From Heloderma charlesbogerti (Eukaryota > Chordata > Lepidosauria > Squamata > Helodermatidae): 64,000 bases of DNA. Numbering within the stretch: position 1 is the stretch's first letter; each line of letters begins with the position of its first letter. The stretch spans positions 124,001 through 188,000 of the forward strand of contig JANEZZ010000794.1 in assembly GCA_026122225.1 (NCBI GenBank), given 5' to 3'. Positions 31,716-41,516 of the stretch are shown here, one piece after another. The position numbers were made by a program, and so were the translations under genes. Under the pieces are notes generated by a model. That model was not told the DNA's origin. It made no database searches and saw nothing but the letters and a program-made list of their open reading frames with translations.

Positions 31716-34487
31716 CTAACCCACCCCAAATGCCTGCCTGAACAACCACGTTTTTAATGCACGACGGAAGCTCATTAAAGAGGGGGCATGACGGAGTTCC
31801 CGAGGGAGGGAGTTCCACAGAGTGGGGGCCACCACAGAGAAGGCCCTCTCCCTCGTCCCCACCAGTCTAGCTGTCCTGGCTGATGGGACAGAGAAGGCCA
31901 TCCGAGGCTGATCTTGTTAAGCGGCCTGTCTGGTGTTGCTGGAGGCGCTCCTTAAGATAGGCTGGGCCGGAACCATATAGGGTTTTAAAGGTCAAAACCA
32001 ACACCTTGAATTTGGCCCGGAAAACAACTGGTAACCAGTGCAACTCCTTCAGCACTGGAGTGATGTGATCTCGCCGGCGGCTGCCTTTAATCAGGCGAGC
32101 CGCCGCGTTCTGTACCAGCTGCAGCTTCCGAACCGTCTTCAAGGGTAACCCCACGTAGAGCGCATTACAGTAGTCTAAACGAGAGGAGACCAGGGCATGT
32201 ACTACCGATGGGAGCAGATGGTCGGGAAGGAAGGGGCGCAGCCGCCGTATCAGATGGAGTTGATACAGCGCTGTCCGGCTCACAGCTGACACCTGAGCCT
32301 CCATGGACAGCTGGGAGTCCAAAATGACCCCCAGGCTGCGGACCTGGTCTTTCAAGGGTAGCCGTACCCCATTCAACACCAGGTCAACATCCCCCAGCCT
32401 CCTCTTGTCTCCCACCAAAAGTACCTCGGTCTTGTCAGGGTTGAGCTTCAGCTTATTCCTCCCCATCCAGCCACTCACCGTCTCCAGACATTTGGACAGG
32501 GATTCTACGGCCAACCTTGGTGAAGATTTGAATGAGAGGTAGAGCTGCGTGTCATCCGCATATTGATGACACTGCACCCCAAACCTCTTGATGATAGCCC
32601 CCAGCGGCTTCACATAGATGTTAAATAGCATCGGGGAGAGGATGGAACCCTGTGGCACCCCACAAGTAAGTGGCCACGGGTCCGAAACCTCCTCTCCCAG
32701 TGCTACCCTCTGGTACCTGCCGGAGAGGAAGGACCGGAACCACCACAATACAGTGTCTCCAATGCCCATCCCCTCCAGGCGGTCCAGGAGGATACCGTGG
32801 TCAACGGTATCAAAAGCCACTGAGAGGTCGAGGAGAACAAGGAAGGAGCATTCACCCCTATCCAGAGCCCTCCTCATATCATCCACCAAGGCGACCAAGG
32901 CCGTTTCTGTCCCATGCCCAGGCCTGAAGCCCGACTGAAATGGGTCTAGATAATCAGTTTCTTCCAAGTGTGCCTTCAACTGCACCGCCACCACCCGCTC
33001 AATCACCTTGCCCAAAAATGGCAGATTTGAGACTGGGCGAAAGTTGTTCAGAACTTGAGGATCCAAGGAGGGCTTCTTTAAGAGTGGTCTTATAACTGCC
33101 TCCTTGAGGGCTGTTGGCATCACTCCCTCCTCAAGGGAGGCATTCACCACCGCCCTGATCCCTTCACCCAGTCTCTCTCTGCAGCTCATAATGAGCCAAG
33201 ATGGGCAAAGATCAAGTAAGCAGGTGGTCGGCCTTACAGATGAAAGCACCTTGTCCACTTCATCAGGAGGAAGAAGCTGGAACCGATCCCACAAAACCGG
33301 TTTGCCACAGGCCGCCTCTTGCTCACTAACTGTATCCACAGTGTGCAGAGTAACACACCTAATCTGATCAATTTTATCTGCAAAGTGCCTTGCCAAGGCC
33401 TCACAGGAGGCCTTAGAATGCTCCAGTGGTTCCGGAGCCACAGGACCGACCAGGCTCCGGACCACTTGGAACAGCCTCCTGGGGCAGCACTCTGCAGACG
33501 CGATGGAGGCAGCATAATATTCCTTTTTTGCTGCCTTCACCACCACGTGATAGGCTGAAGATATAGCTCTAGCCCGTGTCTGATCGTCTTTGGAGCGAGA
33601 CTTCCGCCACCGGCGCTCTAGCCGTCTCACCTCCTGTTTCAGAGCTCGTAACTGCGGATTGAACCATGGTGCAGTCCGAGCCCTGTTCAGGGGGAGAGGG
33701 CGTTTCGGAGCCACCCGATCTAATGCCCCGGTGATTGCGGCATTCCAGCCACCCACCAGGGTCTCGACTGAGTGGCCGTTGGCATGCCCCAGAGAATCCC
33801 CAAGCGCGTTCAGGAATCTATTTGGATCCATAAGACGCCTGGGGCGGACCATTTTAATGGGTCCTCCACCCCTGTGGAGGGGTTGTGGAACCGAGAAGTC
33901 CAACATCACCAGATAGTGATCTGACCATGACAAGGGGGTGGTGGATATACCCCCGACTTCCAGATCACTCCCCGCTTCTCCAGAAACAAACACAAGGTCT
34001 AGTGCATGACCGGCTACATGGGTGGGCCCAGTTAGAATATGGTGCAGCTCCCAGGAGGCCATGGTCTCCATGAAGTCCCGAGGTGCTCCTGTGAGGATGG
34101 CCTCCGAATGTACGTTGAAGTCCCCCAACACCAGTACGTTAGGGGACTGTACACGCACATCAGCGACCACCTCAAGCACCTCGGCCAGGGAGTCAGTCGT
34201 GCAGCGGGGTGGACGGTACACGAGCAGAATCCCCAGACTGCCCTTCGGGCCCAACCTCCAGTACATGCACTCAGCAACCTTGGTCTCCCGGAGAGGGGGC
34301 CTGGTGAAGACCAAGGACTCTTGGTAGATAACAGCCACTCCCCCTCCCCGATCCCCAGCCCTCGGCTGCTGTGCATATGAAAATCCAGCTGGACACATAG
34401 CTGCAAGGGTTGGAGCAGCAGCCTCTGCCAGCCAGGTCTCCGTGATACATGCCAGGTCTGCACCCTCATCCAGGATCATGTCATGGA
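31716..34487 (-). CDS. L2 ORF2: endonuclease and reverse transcriptase, one late frameshift
   Basis: An uninterrupted frame of about 870 codons holds APE-type endonuclease motifs (GDFNVHS, WSDHYLV), reverse transcriptase blocks (FRPVSNLPFLGKVIE, LDLSVAFDTVDH, GVPQGSILSP, QYADDTQLY) and the L2-type KELHWLPV segment. Near 31,890 the frame shifts by one base; the last about 55 codons (FSVVAPTLWNSLPREL) are in another frame. The N-terminus continues beyond the solo LTR to about 35,125. It is element-encoded and would need both defects repaired to be active. Confidence 0.85.
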
Positions 34488-34832
34488 TGTTGCACAAAAT
34501 GCTAGTTTCGCCCCCTGGAGGCTAGTCCAATTTGCCCCAAAGAGGAGAGTCAACTTCAGGCTGGGTCCAACTCGATTTTATTGTTTGCAAACAGTTCGAC
34601 AAAGGAGCTCACGCTCAAAAGCAGAGTCGACCCTGGGCGACCCCCGCGCTCCAGTTTTATCACTCAGCTTGCATTCCTCAGCCAGCGTGTTACTTTTGAT
34701 TGGTTGCCAGCGGTTTGCTTAGCAACCTTATTTTAGGGTTACTGTCTGCTCATTCCAGGCATGTGCAGCTCTTACAATACTACGTGCTGCTTAAGACACA
34801 TACAATGGCTTTTAGGTTACATTTTTACTACA
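34488..34832 (-). mobile_element. Solo LTR of an endogenous retrovirus
   Basis: The 345-bp unit begins TGTAGTAAAAATG and ends TTGTGCAACA on the minus strand, with an AATAAA near the middle. It matches both LTRs of the provirus at 53,899-59,716. TGGA at 34,484-34,487 is repeated at 34,833-34,836 as a 4-bp target duplication. No internal sequence remains, which is the product of LTR-LTR recombination. Confidence 0.95.
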
Positions 34833-35194
34833 TGGATGAGGGAGGTTTTCTGGGTAACAGACCTGGCATTGCAGAGCAGCAAACGAAGGCCAGAAGATGG
34901 GGTCACGCCTCCCCCAGCCATCCTTTGGCTCTGAACAGGCCCGGAGCAGGGGACAGATACTACACATCTCTCCCTTGTTCCCCTTACCTGGCATGGCCTG
35001 CCTCTAGCGCTCCGCCAGCGCCTGCCGCCCAGGCTCGGTATGTTCTGGCCCCCAACACTCCCCCCACTGCCTCCATCAGGTGGACACATGCCCCCTCGCT
35101 CCCGCCTATCAGGCAGGCAACCCACCCCTAAAACACAACAAAATCCCCCCCAACAAATAAAACAAACAAAACAATTAAAATCCCCTTAAAAATG

Positions 35195-35588
35195 CCAGGC
35201 AGGAGTCCACAGGGAAGGCCTAGTGGCAGTGGCAGTGGTGGCGGCGGCGGCGGCAGCAGCAGCAGCAGGCCCAGCGGCGGCAAGCACGCCTCTTCCCCGG
35301 TGGTGGTGGCTTCTCCTGCAGGCCCTGGCGCTCCCAGGCCACCTCAGCCAGCCAGCTTATGTAGCCCCTCCAGGAAGGAGCAGGTGGAGCAGCACAGCTG
35401 GCTCGGTACCTGGGGGCCTGGTCCTGCAGGGACTGGCGGTCTGCCAGGCAGAAGTCCACAAGGAAGGCCTGGTGGTGGTGGCAGCGGCGGCAGCAGCAGG
35501 CCCAGCGGCGGCAGCAGCAGGCCCAGCGGCGGCAAGCACGCCTCTTCCCCAGTGGTGGTGGCTTCTCCTGCAGGCCCTGGCTCTGCAG
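35195..35588. repeat. Tandem GC-rich units at the L2 5' end
   Basis: Two related units begin at about 35,195 and 35,444 (period about 249 bp), each with CCAGGCAGAAGTCCAC-type start, a GGC/AGC-rich middle and CTCCTGCAGGCCCTGGC near the end. The second unit carries an internal duplication of AGCAGCAGGCCCAGCGGCGG. Position suggests L2 promoter monomers. Confidence 0.7.
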
Positions 35589-35650
35589 GTTTATTTATTT
35601 ATTTATTTAGTTCTATGCCGCCCCATAGCCGAAGCTTGCTGGGTGGTTCA
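35589..35650 (-). mobile_element. LINE 3' tail fragment with (ATTT)n
   Basis: TTATTTATTTATTTAG followed by GCCGCCCCATAGCCGAAGC matches the 3' end of the element at 63,513-63,950. Only about 60 bp are present. Confidence 0.6.
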
Positions 35651-36225
35651 CAAAAATTTGTACTCCTGGTTAGTGAAGAGGCAGATCAGGGAATAAGGAC
35701 TCAGCCTGTGGTGGGTGGGGTTACGCTCCCCCAGAAGACTGAGGCTTGCAGTTTGGGTCCTGGGCTCCTGGACTCAGCCCTACTGGTTCCTTATGGAGCC
35801 ACTATGCAATGCAGGGATCCAGTGTTGCTGACTGTGTTCTGTGAGAGACCAACTTATACCATCACCAACAACCATGAAATGAAGAAACCACTAGCACTAC
35901 TCCAGCCACTACTGGGTCCAGCTGAAGATCCTAGGGGCAGAGTTGGAGGGAGACCCCAACAACAACACAGAGGAGTGGACAAGAGTTCATTGAAAAAGAG
36001 GAAAGAAGTCATGGAAGAACAAAAACTCAGGATCTAACCCATGCGTGACCACTGCTCCGACAGAAGGGATAGATGGTCCAGTTGATGGACAAATGTTATA
36101 ATTAGGCCTATACAATATGGTGATATAGGCAGAAGGTATAGTGACAGCCTGCCAGTTCTGAAATTATTTATGGTCAACTGTGGTTCATACTGACAGTTTA
36201 CAATGATCAGCTGTTTATCATAATA
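35651..36225. other. Unidentified sequence
   Basis: No confident family assignment. A plus-strand open stretch reaching about 36,037 includes a Lys-rich end but resembles nothing I recognise. It may be an old repeat. Confidence 0.35.
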
Positions 36226-36226
36226 G

Positions 36227-36470
36227 AGAGCCAGTGTGGTTTAGTGGCTAGATGCTGGACAGGAGTCGGGAGATCCAGGTTCTAGTCCCCACTCGGCCAT
36301 GGAAGCTCACTGGGGGACTCTGGGCCAGTCACAGATTCTCAGTCTAACCTACCTCACAGGATTGTTGTTGTGAGGATAAAATGGAGATGTATGCCACCTT
36401 GGGTTCCTTGCAAGAGCAAAAAAGGCGGGATATAAATGTGATAAATAAATAATAAATAATAATGTTAGAC
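36227..36470 (+). mobile_element. tRNA-derived SINE
   Basis: Starts GAGCCAGTGTGGTTTAGTGG (box A region), has GGTTCTAGTCCCC (box B region), the body CTAACCTACCTCACAGGATT, and ends in GGCGGGATATAAATG plus an ATAAATA tail. Confidence 0.85.
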
Positions 36471-36689
36471 ACCCTCTCGATATCTGAGAAGGACTGAAAG
36501 AGCTGATGATGACCCCCAACCTTATGCCCAATAGAGTAGGGGGGAACTCAAGCAGCCATCCCTCATGACTGGGCAAAGTTATCGTGCCTCATCCACTAGG
36601 GCAGTGGTGGGCCACTTCAGGGGCCCTGGGGACCTCTTCTCCCCCCCCCCATGGGCTGCACTCCTGCCACCTCCACACTGCTGAATTTG

Positions 36690-36928
36690 GAGTGTGGTGT
36701 AGTGGTGAAAGTGTTGGACTGGGACTTGGGAGATCTGGGTTCTAGTCCCTGCTTGACCATGAAGCTCGCTGGGTGACTTCGGGCCAGTCACTGACTCTTA
36801 GCCTAACCTACTTCACAGGGTTGTTATGAGGATAAAATGGAGAGGAGGGGGACCGTGTAAGCCACCTTGGGTTCCTTGCAAGAGGAAAAAAGGCAGGACA
36901 TAACATTTAATAATAAAATAAATGTTAG
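36690..36928 (+). mobile_element. tRNA-derived SINE, second copy
   Basis: Same family and order as the copy at 36,227: GTGGTGTAGTGGTGAAAGTG, GGTTCTAGTCCCTG, CTAACCTACTTCACAGGG and an ATAATAAAATAAAT tail. Confidence 0.85.
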
Positions 36929-36959
36929 CTTGTTTTCATCAACTGCTGATTGTTTTGCT

Positions 36960-37610
36960 GCCGCGAATTTCAGCGGTGCAGCTGTGGGAGCAGTGGCAAG
37001 TTCTTGGTGGGATGGGGATACCAAGTCATCTTGTCTGCCTCCTGAGGAATCTGTATGGCGACCAAGTAGCAACGGTAAGAACAGGCCACGGAACAACGGA
37101 CTGGTTTAACAGTGGGATAGGCGTACAGCAGGATTGTATACCCTCACCCTACCTATTCAACCTGTACGCAGGACACATCATGCGACGTGCTGGGTGAATC
37201 CAAGGCTGGAGTTAAAATTGCTGGAAGAAACATTAATATCAGATATGCAGATGATACCACTTTGATGGCTGAAAGTGAGGAGGAGCTGAGGAACCTTATG
37301 ACGAAGGTGAAAGGAGTGCAAAAGCTGGGTTGCAGTTAAACCTCAAAAAAACCAAGATTATGGCAACCAGCTTGATTGATAACTGGCAAATAGAGGGAGA
37401 AAACGTGGAGGCAGTGACAGACTTTGTCTTTCTAGGCGCAAAGATTACTGCAGATGCTGACTGCAGCCAGGAAATCAGAAGACGTTCACTTCTTGGGAGG
37501 ACAGCAATGACAACTCCTGATAAAATAGTTAAGAGCAGAGACATCACACTGACAACAAAGGTCCGCATAGGTAAAGCAATGGTCACAACAAAGAGGTTAA
37601 ACTTCTTAGT
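36960..37610 (+). mobile_element. Old BovB (RTE) LINE fragment
   Basis: Reads as a diverged BovB reverse transcriptase C-terminal half: CLLRNLYGDQVATVRTGHGT, LFNLYAGHIMR, RYADDTTLMAESEEEL, KIMATSLI and FVFLGAKITADADC. Frameshifts mark it as older than the other BovB copies here. Confidence 0.85.
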
Positions 37611-38744
37611 GCCCTAAACAACTGTGCCCTAGAACAGTTGGTAATGGAACTAACCAGGGAGGAAGCGACTCTGGATTTAATCCTAAATGGTGCCACCCAG
37701 GACTTGAGATCGATAGGCATATGGTCAAGGAACACCTAATTACTTTGAATGAATTCAAATCTCCAGGGCCAGATGAACTGCATCCTAGAGTAATAAAGGA
37801 ACTGGCAGAAGAACTCTCAGAACCGCTGTCTATTCCCTTTGAGAAATCATGGAGGATGGGGGAAGTGCCAGATGACTGGAGGAGGGCTAATGTTGTCCCT
37901 ATCTTCAAAAGGGGTAAAAAGGAGGAACCTGGGAACTACAGACCAGTCAGTCTGACATCAATCCCTGGGAAAATTCTGGAACAGATGATAAAGGAATCCA
38001 TCTGGAAGCACCTTGAAAACAATGCAGTGATGACTCGAAGCCAACATGGATTTGTCAAGAACAAATCCTGCCAGACAAATCTGATCTCATTTTTTGATCA
38101 AGTAACTTCCCTTGTAGACCATGGGAATGCTGTGGACATCATATACCTCGACTTCAGCAAAGCTTTCGACAAAGTGCCCCATGATCTCCTGATGAGCAAA
38201 CGAGCTCAAAGTGGGCTAGATGAAACAATGATCCAGTGGATCCACAGTTGGCTACAGAATCGGACTCCAAGAGTGCTGATCAATGGGATCTTTTCCAACT
38301 GGGGAGAGGTAACGAGTGGGGTACCGCAGGGCTCAGTCCTGGGCCCAGTGCTCTTCAACATGTTTATGAATGACTTGGAGGAGGAGGTGCAGGGAATGCT
38401 GATCAAATTTGTAGATGACACCAAATTGGGCAGGATAGCTAATACTTTGGAAGACAGAAACAAAATTCAAAGTGATCTGGATAGACTGCAGTGCTGGGCA
38501 GACAACAGAATGGCATTTAATAGGGATAAATGCCAAGTTCTACACCTAGGAAAAAGAAACCAAATGCACAGTTACAAGATGGGGGATACGTGGCTCAACA
38601 ACACTACAAGCAAGAAGGATCTTGGCCTTGTTGTCGATCACAAGCTGAATATGAGCCAATAATGTGATGTGGCTGCAAAAAAGGCAAATGCTCTTTTGGG
38701 CTGCATTCATAGAAGCATAGCTTCCAAATCCTGGGAAGTACTGT
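37611..38744 (+). mobile_element. CR1 ORF2 fragment, 3'-truncated and chimeric at its left edge
   Basis: From about 37,704 an open frame of roughly 310 codons covers CR1 reverse transcriptase (LDFSKAFDKVPHD, GVPQGSVLGPVLF, FVDDTKLG). The stretch 37,611-37,703 looks like another CR1 subfamily (LEQLVMELTREEATLDLIL). At 38,744 it stops in the CR1 C-terminal region and is followed directly by a CR1 5' UTR. Confidence 0.85.
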
Positions 38745-38941
38745 CTATTTCCTGCCTCCCAGCTGAGCAGAGCAGAGCAGAGCAGAGCAGAGCAGAGCAG
38801 AGCAAGCTGCTCTAGCTGGTCCAGGGACTACAGAAGCAAGCAAGCTCCCAGAGAGCGAGCGACCAGAGCGAGCGAACGGGGGGAGCAAACAGGAGTTGGC
38901 CAGGGGAGTTCGGCAGGGGAGGTCAAGGGGGAGGCCCCTAA
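38745..38941 (+). mobile_element. CR1 5' UTR fragment with (AGAGC)n
   Basis: Matches the 5' UTR at 45,108-45,290, including GCTGAGCAGAGCAGAGC expanded to about ten pentamers and GAGTTGGCCAGGGGAGTTCG. It ends at GGGGAGGCCCCTAAC and is joined to inverted BovB. Confidence 0.85.
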
Positions 38942-38949
38942 CTTTTTTT

Positions 38950-39806
38950 TAGGTAGTCCTGTGGCCACTGTTGAGTGTTCCAAATTTGTTGGCATATTGA
39001 GTGCAGCACTTTAACAGCATCGTCTTTTAGGATCTTAAATAGTGCAGCTGGAATACTGTCATCTCCGCTAGCTTTGTTGTTAGTAATGCTTCCTAAGGCC
39101 CACTTGACTTCACTCTTGAGGATGTCCAGCTCATGTTCAGTGACCGCACTATCATGGCTATCAGGGACATTCATATCTTTCCTGTATAGTTCTTCTGTGT
39201 ATTCTTTCCACCTCTTCTTAATCTCATCTGCTTTTCTTAGGTCCCTGCCTTCTTTGTCCTTTATCATGCCCATCTCTTTGCACAAAACGTTCCCTTGAGA
39301 TCTCCGATTTTCTTGAAAAGAACGCTAGTCTTTCCCATTCTGTTGTTTTCCTCGATTTCTTTGCATTGTCCATTTAAGAAGGCCTTCTTGTCTCTCCTTG
39401 CTATTCTCTGGAACTCTGCATTCAGTTGGATATATCTTCCCCTTTCTCCCTTGCTTCTCGCTTCCCTTCTTTCCTCAGCTACTTGTAAAGCCTCATCAGA
39501 CAGCCACTTTGCTTTTATGCATTTCTTTTTCTTTGGGATGGATTGAGTTGCTGCCTCCTGAACAATGTTACGGACCTCCGTCGATAGTTCTGTCTATCAG
39601 GTCTAATCCCTGAAATCTATTCCTCACCTCCACTGTATATTCATAAGGGATATGATTTAGGTCATACCTGAATGGTTTAGTGGTTTTCCCTACATTCTTC
39701 AATTTAAGCCGAAATTTTGCAACAAGAAGCTCATGATCTGAGCCACAGCCAGCTCCAGGTCTTGTTTTTACTGACTGTATAGAGCTTCTCCATCTTTGGC
39801 TGCAAA
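38950..39806 (-). mobile_element. BovB LINE fragment, internal part only
   Basis: Minus-strand reading covers the endonuclease-reverse transcriptase linker (DKEGRDLRKADEIKKRWKEY, LYRKDMNVPDSHDSAV, ALGSITNNKASGDDSIPAAL). Neither 5' nor 3' end is present. Confidence 0.9.
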
Positions 39807-39835
39807 GTATGGTAAATTAGAGAGGAAAGGACCTA

Positions 39836-40309
39836 CACTGATAATCAGCAAAGGGGAGGGGTGATTTTTCATTGATCATCGAAGAAAATGAACGAGTTGA
39901 TGCATGGAGAAGCACACACCCAGGGGAATGGGGCTTCACTAGATATTCAAACCAACACAGTACTTCCACAAGAATAAACTACATACCGGTTTTGCAAACA
40001 CTCCTACAACATATTCAGTCGACCTCTATTGAACAAATAACGATTTCCGACCATGCCCCTGTATTAGCCCACCTAAAACTAGGAGAGCAGCAAAAACAAC
40101 TACATATAACTGGAGTTAAAATCAAGCAAGCAAAGAATGGAATATTTGGCATAAAAATAAAAGAGGAAAAAGAATGCACAAATCTGAAGATATTTGCAAT
40201 GAATTTAAAATATTCTTCTCAAACATATATGCTTCCAGGAACCAAATCTAGATAGTGTATAGGAGTAAAGGAAATGTAAACATATGATACCAATTAACGA
40301 GAGCTGTAA
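39836..40309 (+). mobile_element. L1 LINE endonuclease fragment
   Basis: An open frame from 39,872 contains RVDAWRSTHPGEWGFTRYS, STSTRINYIPV and TISDHAPVLAHL, the order of motifs at the C-terminal end of L1 endonuclease. It is cut at 40,310 by a retroviral LTR. Confidence 0.8.
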
Positions 40310-40739
40310 TGTTGCAGAACTCAGAGTCAGAGAGACCACGGAGTGGAGGAAAAAGAGTTTCTTTATTTAACGTGCGGGCTTAAGGCTGGAATTATTTCCA
40401 AAGAGCCAGAAGCCCCGAGGCACATCAATACATTGCTTTTATAGATATTGTGACACATAGGAAACGGCTCCTCCTCTCCCTCCCACGTGGGGTTGCAGTC
40501 CTCAACATTTCTTCTCCTAGCACCATTGTTTATAATACAAGAAATGGGTTATAGGGTAGCCATGATAAGCAGAGAACAGAAGAGAACAAGATATACAATT
40601 CTATGACCTTAGCCTTTGTTGACAAGATAAGAAATTCCTGCGTCTCGTCATCTTACAAACATATATTTCAGAGAGCAAAAGCTCAGCAAGAACATGAAGC
40701 ATGAGGCTACTTAGTCTGACCCTCGATATGGCTGCTACA
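40310..40739 (-). mobile_element. LTR of a second endogenous retrovirus family (3' LTR)
   Basis: A 430-bp unit with TGTAGCAGCC at one end and TTCTGCAACA at the other on the minus strand, unrelated in body sequence to the 345-bp family. It is preceded on the minus strand by a polypurine tract (TTAAGGGGGGAA, about 40,740-40,752), so this is the 3' LTR. The 5' LTR is absent. Confidence 0.8.
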
Positions 40740-41515
40740 TTCCCCCCTTAAATGCATAATTTCATTACAATTATAGCATTTCATTACGCAAATAGACATT
40801 CTGGTTTTCGAAGCATAACACAGGACTCTTATAGCAACCCTCTTACTTAATATCTTGTTGAGCTATTAGAGCGTAGCGGGCGGCAGTTTTACTAGCCGAG
40901 ACATAAAACAGATTGGTTAAACAGCGCATAAGACAAGGAATGCAAAGGCATAACAGTATCTCTATGAACAACACTGGTAGAATTAGGATGAACAATGCTT
41001 TAAGCCAGCTAAGATCTGGAAGCCAAGGGGTTAACCAATTGAGCCAATTATGTTGTCCCATTTTGATGTTAGCTACTATATGGTGCAGCTTGTTGATCTG
41101 TTTATTTGGGCATTCATGCCACCAATGTCCATCTTGTTCATACTGGGCACACTGGTTCTTTCTTAAGAATCTTCTGCCTCAAACGGGGCTTCGTCTATTT
41201 CTTCTTGGGCCTCTGGGTCGAGGGGGGTATACTGGCAATAGGCATCTAAAAGACGCTCCAAGTACACTCTGGGGCTTCGGTGGCACCTTGCAGCACTTCA
41301 GACACTTTAGTCATATTAACTGACTTTTTCACGCTTGCTTTCATGGCTTCTAACAGCAGGGTTTGATACTGGGTGAGGCGCTCTAGCCCCGCTTGTGTAT
41401 TGGGAGAGAGAAATCTCTCTCCCTCTCTTGCTTTTCCTCTCTTTTGCTGATCTGCCTGTATTGCTGAAGTAGTGGCAGGATTACAAATACATTATAAAAC
41501 AAAACATTTATAACA
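40740..41515 (-). pseudogene. Retroviral remnant: gag capsid/nucleocapsid end fused to env tail
   Basis: Minus-strand reading from right to left gives a gammaretrovirus-like capsid C-terminus (LTQYQTLLLEAMK, VNMTKVSEVLQG). Next is a single knuckle-like CAQYEQDGHWWHECP in which the second Cys is Tyr. It passes directly into an env transmembrane tail (HHIVANIKMGQHNWLNWL, then a long hydrophobic anchor ending near CLCIPCLM). All of pol and most of env are missing. At least one stop and one frameshift are present. The right edge is cut by a CR1. Confidence 0.75.
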
Positions 41516-41516
41516 A

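Larger units (their letters stand above)
31579..35590 (-). mobile_element. Near-complete L2 LINE, interrupted by a solo LTR
   Basis: The 3' end is an (ATTT)n tail at 31,579 followed by the 3' UTR. ORF2 runs up to about 35,130, and a tandemly repeated GC-rich 5' region reaches about 35,590. The endonuclease frame is continuous when the LTR at 34,488-34,832 is ignored: ARSVTQKTSLIH just right of it joins ILDEGADLACITETWL just left of it. This is one of the best preserved elements in the window. Confidence 0.85.

Noticed and set aside
35189..36037. Gly/Ser-rich 281-codon frame as a gene
   Set aside because: It is a translation of the tandem GC-rich L2 5' units followed by a LINE tail and unidentified sequence, with no domain and no splice context.
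6130..36928. tRNA genes at SINE heads (6,130; 36,227; 36,690)
   Set aside because: Box A and B are present, but no complete cloverleaf is formed and each is followed by SINE body and tail.
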